Part shown: one piece after another, positions 23,011 through 46,200 of the stretch | How positions within the stretch are numbered: position 1 is the stretch's first letter | Layout: each line of letters opens with the position of its first letter | DNA from: Larus michahellis | Lineage: Eukaryota > Chordata > Aves > Charadriiformes > Laridae | Reading direction: 5' to 3' | Length of the DNA stretch: 64,000 bases | Assembly: GCF_964199755.1 (NCBI RefSeq) | Contig: NC_133901.1 | Coordinates: 4,752,016 to 4,816,015 of the forward strand | Translations under genes and position numbers: made by a program | The notes under the pieces: generated by a model | What the model saw: the letters and a program-made list of their open reading frames with translations, nothing else | What the model was told of the DNA's origin: nothing | Databases searched by the model: none

Positions 23011-26000
23011 GGCACACCTTACAAAATTAAAGCAAATTTGGGGTAAGTTTTCTGGTATGAGCCTCCTGTTGGGCAATAAACTCTGGTGGTTTGGGAAGTC
23101 TCGCTTGGCAGAGCTCAGGCACAGGGGTATCTGCAGCAGCGTCGAGCTCAAATTCCGCTGGGGATCTGAGCTTTGCTTTTTTCTGCTGCCTTTGCCCTCC
23201 CTAGAAATGTAAAGAGAAGAGAAACGTCTGCACTGAGCACAGGGGTAACAAAAAGCATCACTGAGCTTTGGTGGTTTGCCCAGGTGGGGTACCCAGGGAC
23301 AGCGCTGGAGGCTGTCTGAGGGGCTGGGCATCGCCTGGTGCTCCTCATCCAGCCTCACTGGCAAAAGGGTTGGGAGGCTGACTTTGAAAAGAAAAAGGGG
23401 TTTTCTCCCAAGTATTTTTAGGAAAGGGGGGAAAAAATGTGTGTGTGTGTGGGTGATCTTTTCAAGAGAAGCTGGTAAGTGAGGGAGGAAGAGACAAGAA
23501 TGCTTTCATAATAAAGTATTCCTTTTTTACAGGGATCTCCTGCCTACACAGGGAGGTACAAGCTTCAGAGCAGAGGGCTAGACATGCAGGGAGGGATTTT
23601 AATCCCACAAAGGTAGGGAAATGTGCTTGAGGTATGTATTATTTGTCTAGCTTTTCGTATTTCGTGTGCTAGCCAAGCTGCGTTTGTTTTGGAGCCGCTC
23701 CACCGGCTGTACGCGTGTCACATACCTTTGCCCTGCAGCTCGGAGCGTGGGCAGGGTGGGAGCCCTCCCAAAGCCCAGGGCTGAATAGTTCGGATGGTTT
23801 AGCGTGCTGAATCATCTTGCCAAGGGGTCAGACAGGCAAGGTGCAAGGAAATTGGTAGGAACATTTGGCTGGGACCGGCACCGTGTCTTTCGGTGACACT
23901 GAGCTGTTAATGTGACCCAGGTACCTCATGACACCTCACCCTTGGACACCAGCGCTGGGGTGAAAACAGAGGGGAAAGGCTAAGACAGAGGGGACAGTTT
24001 CTGGTTCAGACCAAAGGGTGGTATTTAGTCCCAAAACAGGCAGACTCGCCGGGAAGTTATTGCATGAGCCCATTTATCCAGTTACTTAAGAACTGCCCGT
24101 CTCTACGTGTGCTTCAGCTATGTTTGATATTTTCCCATTCCATCATGTAACTGTTTTGGGAATTTTACCAGTCAGTGAGGTAATCCAAGTTAAACTGTGC
24201 TACCTTCCACCACCCTTGTTTTGAGGCTCTTTTTCCTGAGGATTTTCTCAGACTGGAGCATTTCCGTGTTGGTGCCACCAGCCCAGACGGCTGTGGACTG
24301 TGGCAGAAATCATTAAACTGGCTTTGCGCTGAAGAAACCATTCTGTGTAATTATATTCTGGTTATAAAAGGTAGCTAGGACACATCTGCTGACGTTAACT
24401 GTAAGTTCAACCAGGGCAGACATTCCAGCCTGAGGAATTTTCCTAGAGCTTCATGAGATCAGTTCCCCTGTGCCTCCAGTCAGCGGGGAGGTGGATCCCT
24501 TCGGGGGTCGGCACATCTGAATTGTGGGTAGAAATGGGATTACTGAGGGTTTATTGGGCTGCGTGTAGGAAAAAAGATATATTGGGTTAGTTCCACAGGG
24601 CAAAACCCCAACCCAGACAGGGAATACCATCAGCAAGGCAATAGCTGATGTTGATATTGTGGAAAAGGTCCTGTGTGTCTCCTTCCCTTTCAAAGCAACC
24701 CTGTAAGGATCTATTTAAGCCCTCTGAGATGGGCCTTGAGGTAGTCCTCCCACATAAGAGCTAATTTTACGTACGGTTCTTGTTTCGGCTTGCCACCAGG
24801 CATCTTGTGATAAGAGTGGTGACACAGTTCGAGGTGTAAACTTCTCACCTTGCACCATCCTTGTGCTGAAGATAGTCATTACTGAGCCTGAGGGGAGGTT
24901 TCCAATGAGGACAGAGGTACCGATGTCCCAAAATAGCCTTTCCTCCCTACTCTATAAACATAATTCTGCTGCTGGCACCCTCCCCCTCCAAGAAACTGAG
25001 GGTGTAATGCTTGTGTTTCTCAGTTTCTTGGCTTTAGCCTCTAGCCTGTGGCAAACCGTGGCATCATCAGTCCCTCCCCTGGCAGTCAGGAGTTAAAAGA
25101 AGAGTTAAGATGTACTTAGTCCTCCCCAAGAGCAGCTGTAAGCACCCACCCAGGGAGGGTGCTGGGCTCTGTTTTCAGCCAGTGCCACCCTAAAGCGTCA
25201 GTCCAGGTCTTAAAGCTCTGGAAAGAGCCAGGATTTCCAACTCTTCCATCCTTTACCTGCTTTCTCCTCCTTTGTTCTTGCTTCTGTCTGTTGCCTAGCT
25301 CAACATCTGGGGCTTTGGGCCTGCTATGGAGTACACAACTTCTGCTATGCATGGAGACTCCAGTAGCTCAGCGTTACTGGTGTGGATGGGAATTCACCCT
25401 GGGAGGCAGACACCTAACAGCCAGGCACTCTGGCAGCAGCTATGTGGGCATCTGAGTCTTCTGCTGGGTCCCAGCTTCCGTAAATGGGCCAATCATTAGC
25501 TCAACCGAAGTCAACGTAGAAGATTTCAGTAGGATTGAGGTAAATCTCACGGCTGGTAACTCACAGGAAAAAGAAAATGTTACACCAGCTTTGCAATCGG
25601 ATTGTTTATTTAATCTCTGGAGTAGGTTTTTCTCCTTGAAGGCTATTCACACAATAGAGGTTACTGTAACTAAAAGACTTTTCAGAAGACGTGCATAATA
25701 ATGCCAGTGTTTTGAAATAATTTTCTTTCTGCGGGTGTACACCTTGTTTCAAAGGAACCTTACAAGCATCAGCTTCATCAGATTCTTAGTCATCAGCTGT
25801 TGCCTTCAAAGGAAGGGCTGCTTGTTTTAAGAAAATATGGCTATTAACTGATGCCTTTTCTTTGATGTTTGCCAGCAAAATTTTTTTTCCTGAAATTTTT
25901 CTGTAGTCTTTCTTCCATATACAGTTTGTGGCACGCTCACTTATTTGTTCTTGGATTAGTTTCCAATTAATTATCAGAGCCGGTTGCAAAAAATTGCCAT

Positions 26001-27990
26001 CCAATATGATAAAAAGGCAATTTTTGTGGAGCTGTTAAAAGCAGGCAAACACCGTCACCTTTCATGTGGTTTGACTTTAACCTAAACTGCCCTGAAGGTA
26101 AAAGATGAGGAGATGAACTGCTCCTTATTTCTGCCGGGCATTTGCAGCCGTCGGATGTTAAAGACAAAGCAGGAAGCACTTTGTCAATAATAAATCAGGT
26201 GTCCTGGGGAGGAAAGGGTTGATGGGGGCCTCAACGATGTTTTCTTCTCTGTTATTAGTACCTGCACGGTAGGATTAATGTCGGATGTTTCCTGAGGTGA
26301 GTCGAACACAAAAGTTTGAAGTTGGATGGCAGCGTTGGGGTTTGCCGGGGACGGAGCGCCGCGGCCGGGCGGGCAGCGTGGTGCGGTGGTGGAAGGGCAG
26401 ATCCAGAACCTCCTCTGATCCGGGGCTGGGGAACGTGAACTCCTGTAACCTCCCTGCGCACAAAGAAACACAATTGCGCTTCACATGCTTGAAAATAGGT
26501 CCATTAACTGCTGGGTTGTTGAGCCCACGTTTCAAAGCCCTCAGTAAAATCTGTGAGCGCTGCACATTTGGTAACCACAGCTTCCTTAGTGTTTTTCCTG
26601 TATGAGGACTATTTGGCTTCGCTTATTTACATGATGTATTATCAGAATTAAACCCCTCCGTCTGTGCAAGGAGCAAGTGGTCTCGGGTCAGGCTTCCGCA
26701 CTGAACACGCGTCGGGGCAGTTGGGTCCAGTCCTTCCCTTCCCAAGCCCTCACACCGTTATCCCCCTCCCGGCTCTGCCACTTAGAGACATAGAACAGCC
26801 AGGATATTTTAGTAGCCTGGTCAATCTCCTTTGTTCTGGTCAAAGCGAGAGTTGACAGCACTTCGTTTTTACTTTCCTGGTTGCCGCATGGGTGGCAGCA
26901 GTGGCAAGGCATCCATGAAAAACCATCTAAAGCAAACACCACCCAGGGACACGAGAGCAGCCTGTGGAAAGCTGGGGCGCTGCTGCTATTGATTTCCTTC
27001 TGACTTGATAAACAGAGGATTTTATTGTCTAGAATTACACATCTGGTGCTAAAGTTATTATTTTTTTTTTCAAACAAGCAGACTAACCTGTGTGTCAGTG
27101 CTGTAGCACGGTTTAAATCCTGATTTGTCCTGCTAAGGAGGCATTGTATTTTTGCAGGGCTGGAGAAGGGTGGCAGACTGGTAATGTCACCTGGAGCTGC
27201 TGGAGCAAAATCTTACATGGCATCTTCGTTAGAGCCCCCGCAGTATTAATTACTCGGAGAACTCAGTTTGCGGACAATGACAGTTCAATAAGGAAGTGTG
27301 CTGAACTGAAATAGAAGTTATAACACAGAGAAAATAGCTTTTGAACGCTTGCTGCCCACACGAGCAGAACTGCTGACTAGAAACCCAAGAGATTAAAAAG
27401 GTTATCGGGCAGGAGTGTGCTGATTGCCTGCCGTAAAGCACCCAGTTCCGCTGAGCACACCGTCACCCACTGTAATTTTGCCTGACTAATGATTATAGGT
27501 TTAGGTTTTAATTCTGCTGTCGGCTCTGCCTGCAGATGGACACCTGCACCGACTGCGGCCAGACGAGAGGTGGAACCTGTGCCCAGGAGTGATTTTTGGT
27601 TTTCTAAAATGCCTCACAAAATTCTTCCTTTCTATTTTGGTAGAAATGTCTCTAAGCACCTCTAAGCTTTATCACACGAATGTGATAGTTCAAGACTGTG
27701 GTTAACCAAGACCACTGAAAAACAGCATTACTGTTCCCAAAATCTAAGTAACCTTAATGTTTCCATAAATACCGTATAGCATTTCCACACAGTTTAGAAA
27801 CCGTAGTTGAATTATGGAAAGTGAAATTGTAACACAGGCTTACGTAGGTCATTAGCTATCAGGGTTGCCAGACTTCCCTCGTCTGGAAGAGATAGTATCT
27901 TGGCGTGAACCATGGTTATTGTCTCTCTGGGCAGAAAGGCCTTAGGAGGTTAGGTTGGCTGAAGCTGCAAGGAACTTTCCTTTCTATTTC
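23011..27990. other. Unique non-coding DNA, no gene recognised
   Basis: No exon or named repeat is recognised. A short GT microsatellite lies at about 23440-23452. The interval 26460-26600, after a small CpG cluster, is complex, balanced sequence. All open frames are short. Confidence 0.55.
26325..26460. promoter_or_regulatory. Short CpG-dense cluster
   Basis: About a dozen CpG dinucleotides fall within roughly 75 bases (GGACGGAGCGCCGCGGCCGG region, 26350-26390) in an otherwise CpG-poor neighbourhood. It is too small for a classical CpG island. It may be a regulatory element or a hotspot of GC-biased repair. No core-promoter motif or splice donor is evident. Confidence 0.3.
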
Positions 27991-28432
27991 TCGTTAGGAG
28001 CTAGTGGATGAAAAGTGTAAGCAGCAGGACAAAGGATTATGCTGACCCTGAGCCACAGGTTGAATGAAGATTGTGGAGTAGAGTCTGGGAAAGGACTGTG
28101 CAGGAGGCAGATGGGGAGACCGGGTGAACGGAGGTGGTGGGCTGTCGAACAGAAAACGAGTCAAAGTCAAGAGTGACCCACAATCAGGAGCGATGTTTGG
28201 AGCAATGCTGTGAGTTGCAGGAGTCAAGGACACAAGTCCATGGTCTCACGCTTGGAAGGTCAGTGCTCAGATCTGTAGAAGCATCAAACGTGGGTCAGTG
28301 TGCTGGGACTCCAGCGTGAGCGCCAGCCTGACACACAAAGATAAAGGTTTTCTTCTTAAAAGTAATGTAACAGCCCAAATAATCTTTCTACTTTGCTTTT
28401 GTAAACTACGGTGTTTTCTGGGGTAACTATAA

Positions 28433-28473
28433 GCTATATATATATAGAGAGAGCTATATATAAGCTATAAGCC
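28433..28473. repeat. AT-rich imperfect palindrome around GAGAGAG
   Basis: CTATAAGCTATATATATATA on the left and CTATATATAAGCTATAAG on the right flank a short GAGAGAG core. It could fold as an imperfect cruciform, but it is also what a decayed TA microsatellite looks like. Confidence 0.6.
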
Positions 28474-31437
28474 AGTGTCTGAGCAGGCAATGGAAAGACT
28501 GTAGCTTCGTCACTTGAAGTGATGTGCTGGCATTCACAGATTTAAAAACGTGGTTTTACAGCACAGTCGTAATTCAGATCCCATCCAACTTGTAATGAAT
28601 CCTGATTATCATTAATGCTAGTTACAGCACTCGTGTCAGGCTGAGTGCAACGGCGTCGTCTGCCTGTCTGCTGCTAGGTACGTGCTGAAGTATTTTGTTG
28701 AGTCAGGGCTTTTATAGCCTTCTATATTTTTAGGTCAGGCATCTCATTTTAGAGCAGTGTCTTACCATTACCTTCCGCTTTTGCCTTTGCATATATGCAC
28801 GATGCGAGTTTGTGTCGCAGTGAAATGGATACCACCCCCGGGCAAATTTAATTGCAGTGAAATCACGGCACCGCTCAGACTTAATAGCAAAATAAACTTT
28901 TCTGGTTCTTGAGGGCTGCTGAGACCCCTGAACAACAGGGGGAGATAAGACCCTGTGTGCAGCCTCTTACCCAAGTGGTAGGTGAGGATTCATCCATCCA
29001 TTTTGCATCAAATCCAACTGGAAGGAGAGGTAGGATCCAGAGAGGCTTTGCTGCTGGAGGACAGCTTTCATGGTGGAAGCAGATACCAAAGCCCATATCC
29101 GGAGTCTGTATCAGCTACTATCGCTTTGATTTGAAAATTTTCTCCTTGTTGAGGGCAGATCCTTTACATTTATGCTCTGTTCAGAGCGCCCTGCAGCCCG
29201 CGCTGTCCTGTGCAGGTGTTAACGCTGACATTAGGCTTGGAGATTTCCTTCGTTGCCCAGCAATACATGTTCTGCCACATCTTTCTGACGCAACCACTAA
29301 ATTGACAGCTTCCTTTAAGTGCGCTGGAGGTTAACAGGACGTCAATACATAAAACAAATTTTCTTAACGTCAGCATAGAGCCTTTGTTATCCCTCTTAGT
29401 CACGGTGCCAAAAACAGGAAGGTGTTTCTGCTCACGGGGGATCCCATCCCTAAACCGGTGTAATTGGTCAACACCCTTCCACCGATCCCCGTGGCTTTGG
29501 GGTCAGCCCTTGAGCGTGGAACAACTTGACCCTCCTGGCTAATCTAGAAATCAGATTTGGAAAAGCTCTGTATAGAGCTAATTTGATGTTTTGGGGTGGG
29601 GTTTGCTTCTGGTGTTTATAGTTATTGAGCAGATTAATATGGGTAAATATTAAATAGGGTCATCTGGAAAGGGATAAGCACTCCAGCTTTTGCCAACAAA
29701 CCACTTAAGCACATGCCTAGAGATAAGCACACACATTAAGGTAAACGGAGTTGCTCGTGAGCTTGGTGTTGAGCATATGTTCAGGGTTTCTGGATTTGGA
29801 GGAACTCGTTTGAAATGATCATCTCTTGTCCTTAATGAATGGAAATTAGATTCTAGTATGAGAATTAATTTTCATTTAAAAAAAGTTTAAAAAGTACTAA
29901 AAGGTAAAAAAAAAAAAAGTCGGGATGGAAAAGGAAATGATCTAATTTGAATGCCATGAAATGGAAAGAACACAATTTCAAGAAACATTCCGAAAGTTCT
30001 TTCCCGTCTTCTGGTCTGCTTTAAAACTTACTCAGGCCCCCGGATTGCCTGGCAGGGTTGGCTCGGTGCCTTGGGGAGCCTGTTGCCGTGCTTGGTGTCT
30101 CCAGTATCGCTGGTGGCTGCCATGCTCAGGTCCGGCCAGCCCAGGGGAGGACCATGCTGGAGCAGGACGTAGGAAGGGCTCTTGCCTTGCAGAACTGGAT
30201 GGAACAAGGTAGAAATAAGGTTAAAACTTCTCCATGCAAATCCTTAGAGTGATGCCATTCGTTAGGAAGCAACGATCTGCAAGCAGGGACCAGCTATTGC
30301 GTGTGCACTTCAAAAATCTCAGTTGGGGCTTAAAATACCTAAATTTAGAATTATAGACCTGCTTTGAATGTTAGAAAAAAAATGTTTGGAGAGACGACAA
30401 CTCACATTAAAGCCTATCTGACCTTCTCCTGCCAGGAATACTGCAGAGGTGTACAAAGGCTGATATGAAGAGAGCTCCTGGGTCAGCTTATATGCCTTTG
30501 TCCCGAAGAGGAAGATAAAGAAAACGGTGAGCAACACTCTGAATCCTGCTTTTTTTTCCCTTGAAGTGCCGTTGAAAATTTTTTTTTTGCTGCGCTGAAG
30601 TGTGTCAGCATTAAAACAGAGGGAAGATTTTTCCAGAGAAATCCAGCACAAACTGAGAATTCCCACTACGCTCCGTGGGGAAACTATATAACCCTGGCCT
30701 TGCGTTTGGCAAGTGTTTGACTTTTTCACAGGGTGGGGTGTCCCCAGCTGGGGTCGGGGTGGGGGGGACGGGTGGTGCATGCTGGCATCTCCCCGTCAAG
30801 CCAAACCAGCATAAAGAGAGGGGGAAATAAATTATCATCAGATCTGTGGGACGTGAATTCTTCCTAACATTAAAAATGGATAAGCCGTGCTCTTGAGGGG
30901 AGGGCAGAGGAGGGAAGGGAAGCCGGGGAAGGGCTGACCCTGCGGTGGGTTGAGGAGCGTTCCCGTTAATAGCCATCTGCAGCATCAGGCTTTTAACCAG
31001 CTCATTAAAAGCTTGCTTTGCGCTGCGCCCGGTGCAGGAGTGCCTCCTGTTTACCTGCCCACGGTGAGGGAGGGAAGGGCCTGCCCTGCTCCCACGTGCA
31101 ATTGAGGATGTGAACGGCTAGAGCCGAAACGTTTGGCGAGCGGGTGCGTGAAATTTAAGGTTACCTGTAGGCAGCTGCTGCTCACCCTGTGGGTGTTTTA
31201 TATGGCTATTTAATTGCACGTTGCTCAGTGCTAAATGAGTCCGACTGACGTGAATTACCACAGCAGCACGAGTGCTGCTGCCTCTGAGATAAAGGACCAT
31301 ATTTGACAAACAAATGCTTTAACTAATAATACCATACGCCTCATGCACTTTTAAAAGTCTGTACTTTATCTCTGATAAAAAGGAAAGAAATGGTCTAGTT
31401 CTTAAAAATAAACCCAAAAGCACTCTAAAGGCTACTT

Positions 31438-31451
31438 CCCCCCCCCCCCCC
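31438..31451 (+). repeat. Poly-C homopolymer (14 C)
   Basis: An uninterrupted C run followed by T-rich sequence. A simple repeat, with no associated element visible. Confidence 0.85.
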
Positions 31452-33805
31452 TTTTTATTCTTTTCCCAGGTTGCAAAAATAACATCCAATAATGAAATGA
31501 AAACAAGCTGAATAGTTACATTCAGTGGAGGAGGGAAGAGGTAGTCGCAGACAGCTGGAGCATGTCTGGGCCAGTGTCTCAGTTCTTTTCTTTCTGCTAG
31601 TTCAGTGCCACTCCAAGAATGCAGACAATGCTGGCTACGACTGTTTCATATTTGATTTCCACACTTAAATCTGCGCTTGTTAAACGAAACCCCATTGTCA
31701 GGTTGGCACGCATCCACGCTGCCTCCTCGGGTCCCGCTTCGGAGCCTGCCGCTGTCTGCGTTCGGGTGTCCTGCCCGTAACCCTTCAGCGAGGATCAGGT
31801 ATGCAAAGAGCATTTTGCTGGTTTAGTGCTGCTTGCGGCACAGCAACAAAAGCTTTTGGACTTTTTCTTGCCGCCGCATCCATGGATAACCCTCATAAAT
31901 CTTGGTCTGAGGGCAGGCAGAAGTGCTGCGGGGAAGGGATGGGGTTTTGGATCCATCTCAAGAGCGATGGATCAATTGGGCACTCAGCTGGAGCCGGTCT
32001 CTGGGCAAGGTACCGGCTGTGCCGCCTGCGGGAGAAAATGCTTGGGCAAGCAGGGCCTGATCCTGCAAGGGGCTGGTGTCCTGCCCTGCTGGAGGAGAGG
32101 ATCTTCTGGGGATGCTTCTGGTCTTGGTGGGGCCCTGCGTGTGCTTTGCTGGGTCGGGACCTGAGGGTTCACCAGTTGCAGGGCTTTAGCTGAAGCGGGG
32201 CAGGAGAAATGCTGCGTATTGGAAGCAAAGCAGTGATTGCGGATAACAAAGGATCACTTCATATCCTCTGTAAAATACCAGAGAGGACATGAAAATTAGG
32301 AATCTTACATAAAAAGCTTAGAGAACTCCAAAATCCGACAGCCGTCCAGTCCTTTAGACAGCAGACTCTCTTGGCTTTTCTCCTGCCCTATAAGCGGGTC
32401 CCGTGGTGTGATGCCTGCTCGTACATCGCTTGTGCAGCGGGACTTATCATGCAGCAAAGGCCAGGGATGCCACAGCAGACAGAGCTCTGCCCACAGTATT
32501 TTGCAGGCTGCGCCAGCAGGAGAGGAGGGAGAGGCGAGAGGATGGGGCTGTGGTACCACGGGGTGTGATGCTGCAGCAGGAGGGAGCGCTGGCCGTGTTC
32601 TGAGTCTTCAGATGCCCCGGAGGAGTCTACTGCTGGGCTGTTGTCATGGAAACACTGTTATTTTTTCAGGGATGTGAGACTGGCTCCAAACAAAGGTTAA
32701 AGGGAAGAAAAAAAAAACAAACCCCAAGGGATTGGATGTGCAGAAGGTGAGATTTCCCTCATCACGGCAAAACTTGCGAATACCTGAACCAGCAGCGAGC
32801 CCTCCAAGGCGTGTGGGCCGGAGGTACGTCGGGGCTGGAAATCGATGTTGTGCCTCATACGGGAGCTGGTCGGGAGTGGTGATTCCTTGAACCCAATCCT
32901 TCTGCCCTCACCTCTCGTCCTCCCACAGTCGAGGTGCTGCTGCCTAAGGCTCTACCTGGAGCAGAGATGCTACGTGCTGGATGGCCGTGATTTTTCACAC
33001 CTCTTTTGCTGTTCAGGTAACAGATCTACATCTGCACAGGTTTTAACAGCTCTGTCCATTAATGGCAGCGCAGCCGTAAGGAAGAGCAGAAAGGCAAATC
33101 TTCAGGTTCTGCTCTCTGTAAACGTCAAAAGCAAATTGTGTAATGTCCATAAAAGTTTGCCTAGCCTTTAAATTTAGAGGCCCAGGCTACGTATGCTAAA
33201 GGTGTGTCCCTTTAGTTGAAACAGCACTGGGATGTAATGGGTATGAAGGGCCAAATTAGTGGTTTATAAAGTGATTTAATGGAGTGATGCACGTGGCTTC
33301 AGGGGCACTACTGATCCTGATGCGAGTGCGTTCAGGCTCTGCCTGTCCTTGCGCAGCCACGCCACCCTCCTGGCTGCTGTTAATGGCATTACAGATGGCA
33401 ATCCCCCCTCCCCGCCGTGACCGATGCTCATGTTTAAGTGTCCAAACTGGAGCAGTCTCACAAAAGTCATCACAAAACCCAAAGATGCACAGCATATGGC
33501 CGAACTCGAGCCCAGGTCCGGTATTTGCAGGGTGTGGTGGTACCGCTCGTAACGCGACGGGTCGCTGCGGGGGTTTGGGAAGTCAGCGGAGGGAAAGGGG
33601 AACAGGCTGCCTGGCCCAGGTAGCTGGTCCCAGTGATCCCAGCAAGCGAGCAGCCGCGGTGTGGGCCAAGGAGAAGAGACGCAATGGCAGCAGCAAATTG
33701 CACTGAGGCACCCGTGATGCTCAGTATGCCGAAGGCAAAACTCGCCTCCCACTGAAATGGAGACAAAAGCATTTTATCACTTTTCTGACCTGCTGAGAGA
33801 TATTT

Positions 33806-33828
33806 AAAAAAAAAAAAAAAAAAAAAAA
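33806..33828 (+). repeat. Poly-A homopolymer (23 A)
   Basis: The longest A run in the window, continuing into A-rich GAAAACCAAAAAACAACAAC. No retrocopied gene is recognisable upstream. Confidence 0.9.
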
Positions 33829-42936
<9,108 letters not shown>

Positions 42937-43275
42937 CTATAGCAGCCTTCCAGCACCTGAAGAGGCTGCAGGAGGGATGGGGAGGGACTCTGGATCAGGG
43001 AGGGGAGCCACAGGACGAGGGGGAATGGTTTTAAACAGAAAGAGAGGAGATTTAGATGAGATATTAGGAAGAAATTCTTGGCTGTGAGGGTGGTGAGCCC
43101 CTGGCCCAGGTTGCCCAGAGAAGCTGTGGCTGCCCCATCCCTGGAGGGGTTCAAGGCCAGGTTGGACGGGGCTTGGAGCCACCTGGGCTGGTGGGAGGTG
43201 TCCCTGCCCAGGGCAGCGGGGTGGCACTGGATGGGCTTTAAGGTCCCTTCCCACCCAGACCATTCTGGGATTCTT
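42937..43275 (+). mobile_element. CR1 LINE, 3' fragment (about 340 bp)
   Basis: The fragment begins in the late coding region (TATAGCAGCCTTCCAGCACC). It continues through GGGGGAATGGTTTTAAAC, GATATTAGGAAGAAATTC and the GGTTGCCCAGAGAAGCTGTG block, and ends at ATTCTGGGATTCTT, a decayed form of the usual tail. Over about 135 bases from GAGGGTGGTGAGCCC it is nearly identical to the copies at 47.8 and 57.8 kb, so all belong to one recently active subfamily. Confidence 0.93.
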
Positions 43276-46200
43276 GTATTGTATAAGGCAAATGTGCCCG
43301 TGCGTTTGCCGTCCCCGCAGTGCCGTAGGACAAACCTGAGGTGCCCCAGGGACGGAGGCGAGCTGCTGGTGGGTGTCCCACTGCTCGGTCCTCCTCGACC
43401 TGCATCCAGTGGTCCAACAGGGTGCTTCCATGCTTTCAGTTTAAACAACTCCCCCTTGAATTACCTGCAGTGAACTGTGCATGTATTAGAGGGAGGATGT
43501 GTTCACAAATGCAGCCCACTGCGGGGACAGGGGCTATAAACAGTTTCCAGGCCTATGAAAAAATACCTGATGGTAGAAGAGCATTGCTGTCGTAACAAGA
43601 TCGCACAGGTAAATGCTGAAATAGAAACATGCACCTTTGAAAGCTGAATTATTCTAGCTGAAAGGGTAATTAGGGAGAGCGGTTCCTGAGCAAGGATGGT
43701 AGAACCGTTATGACTTGGAGTCCTTAAACCCAGATGAGGTGGTGTTGTGAAAGAGAAGCTTCAGACCAGCTTGTAGAACAAAGAGGTAAGCTGCGTGCTC
43801 AGGAGTTCAACCTTAACGGCCCTATCTATCTTCTTGCACCTTACACCCCTTGCAGCAGAGCTGCCCGGAGCTACCGGCGCATCTGAGGAGCATCTGTTGA
43901 GCATCTCCAGCATCCGGACAACGACTCTTGCTCAGCCCCCTCTGGAGATGGCAGAGAAGAGCTGTTTTGGAGAGGAGCTGGTTCGAGCCCGTGGATTCTG
44001 GGGTATTTCTTCATCCATCTCTTTCCACCGGCAGCTCAGTGCAGGAGGCACCCTCTCTACAAACGCTGGTTTTCCCAAATCCTGGTAAGGATTTAGTAAG
44101 ACTCAGAAATAAGGCTTATTGAGCCTCAGATGCATTTTGCACATAAAACATTACACCACTGAACGGGGAAGGTATTAATACTACCGCTGAGATGCTATAC
44201 TGAATAATTGGCCGGTCAACAGCACTTCATTCACCTCAAACTGGGGGCAGACATCACAGTGTCGGGAAATCCAGGACCCCAGGAAAACTCCATGGTGGGA
44301 CGGTGTCATGGGATACACGAAACGTTTTCTTCCTGGGAAAGACAGGCTGAACTGCTGGTACAATAGCTGAGTCTTTACTCAGTCTTGTCACCTGTATGCT
44401 GCTGTCATTAACTTTCTGCTTCCTAACAGCAGAAAATCAGGTCCTTAAGTTTCTATTTGGATAGCGCAATTTAACATAAGCAATAACCCCATTAGCAGGT
44501 TGTCCTGGAAACCAGGCGCTGGGCTGCATTACTGGCGCAAAGATTACCTTCCTGCAGAAATCACCACGTACCAACGCGAACGGCCGCCCTTCGGGGCTCA
44601 AACCCAGCCCTTGACCCGGGAGCTCCGTGCTGCTCTCCCTGCCTCCGCGCGGGTCCCGTACCTGGGAACACCCCGGCGGTGGCTGCATCATCCCAAAGCC
44701 CTGATTCCGCCAGCAGCTTAACCGCGGGGGCTCAGAGCCGCTGCCCCCACCTCGCCGTGCCCCTCTCGGCCATTGCTGTAGCCCAAACCCTTCCTGGCCA
44801 GCTCTGATTTCGGGAGAAAGAAAAGGGATTTTTTTTTTGATCCGGAGGTGCTTCTTGGCTATACGTTACTATCGTATTTCGCTTCCTTCTTCTGATCCTT
44901 TGCTTACGGTTTTGTTCAGCGCCCTCCTATAATGCAGAATGTCCCCCTCCCAAAAGTGCACGAGCCCTGCCAGCTGTGGGGAAGGAGGACCAGAGATCGC
45001 AGCAGCTTGTTTTTGAAAAGGAAAATATGGCTGTTACCGTCTAAACTTCTGCCAGAGAAAGACGTGGGGATTCATATTAAACTCCATCTTTCCAGAATTC
45101 ATCCATTAGTGTTCGGGTTTAGAAGCCCATGAATAAATAAGCCCATGTTTAGCCCGTGCTAAACAAGAAGATTGTTCCTTTCAGAGAAGCAGCAGTTGCC
45201 AAAATCTCCACGTAGAAAATGAGAATAACAGTTTTAATTGAGGCGTGCTTTTTTGTTTTAACGTTCTCTCCGCTTCTTTAACTAGGAAATGGCTACATTA
45301 CCTGGAAAAATATTTTTGTATTGTGCTGCTTGAGGGGAAAAGAGCTAATTAAATTTGTAAAAGTGGAAAATAATGGCTAAGAGGTCTTTGTAAGGCTGTG
45401 GTTCTGACTGCTGGTGTCAGCTTTACTGCCAATATGTGCAGATGTTAACGAATGAGCTACCATCAACCTCCCCTTATTGTCCTAGGGCCCCACTCAGCTC
45501 GTAAATGTATTCACGCGTTATTATTTACAGTATTTAGCATTCGGTTTGTAAGCGCAATGCGCCTGTTGATGCTCTACCCCAAACCAGGGGAGCAGGGCAA
45601 GCAATGGTGGTTTCCCAAGCGGCACTGGGCGTGCAGAGCCCGCTGACCAGGCGCAGAGAAGCTGCCGAGGACACGTTGCAGCAGCCACAGGCGAACCAAG
45701 GTCAGTAACAAAACCAAGACCTCCAGAGCTGAGCTGCTTGAACGCAAATACGGCTTTCCAGCAAGAGCCTGGATCTGCTGGGACCTGTACAGCTCAGGGC
45801 CGAGACCAGGCATGGACCGAAGGGCCTGGGTTTGCAGGGCTGGTGGCCGTGCAGGTGGCTTTGAGCAGGGTAATGAAAAGTGGTCATTCTCCTGGTGGGC
45901 TCCAGGACTTTTAGGGAACGCATGCAGGCTTCCCGCAGAACACATTGTACTGAGTTTTGCGTAGCCAGAGGACAGCAGTTCTTCTTACAAACAAGGATGT
46001 AACAGTCTTTTCCAGAATAAGAATATAAACCGCTTTCCCAAAAATAGCACTTGAAGCTTTGGGCAAAGGTAGTGTCTGCTCTTTGATTTATCAGCCTGGC
46101 TCCTGCGCTGTGTGCCGTCCTTCACAGCCGTCCTTAGAAACACTTCCTCCCCCTCTTTCAGCGTACAAACACTGCGGTAACTCATGTAAACCACAAACAA

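Larger units (their letters stand above)
27991..33805. other. Unique non-coding DNA with simple repeats
   Basis: No gene is recognised. The interval includes an AT-rich palindrome-like tract (28433-28473) and several A, T and C runs. Open frames of 130-160 codons (for example 30319-30780 minus) have low-complexity or frame-shadow character and match nothing known to me. Confidence 0.55.

Noticed and set aside
27994-28320. Possible third copy of the LTR-like repeat (minus strand)
   Set aside because: Only loose GACTTG/TGACC-type similarity with the 5.2-5.7 kb copy; the CTCACCTGGGACCT and TATTTAAG blocks are missing.
43980-43990. GGTTCGAGCCC, resembling a tRNA B box
   Set aside because: No matching A box 30-60 bases upstream and no cloverleaf can be drawn around it.
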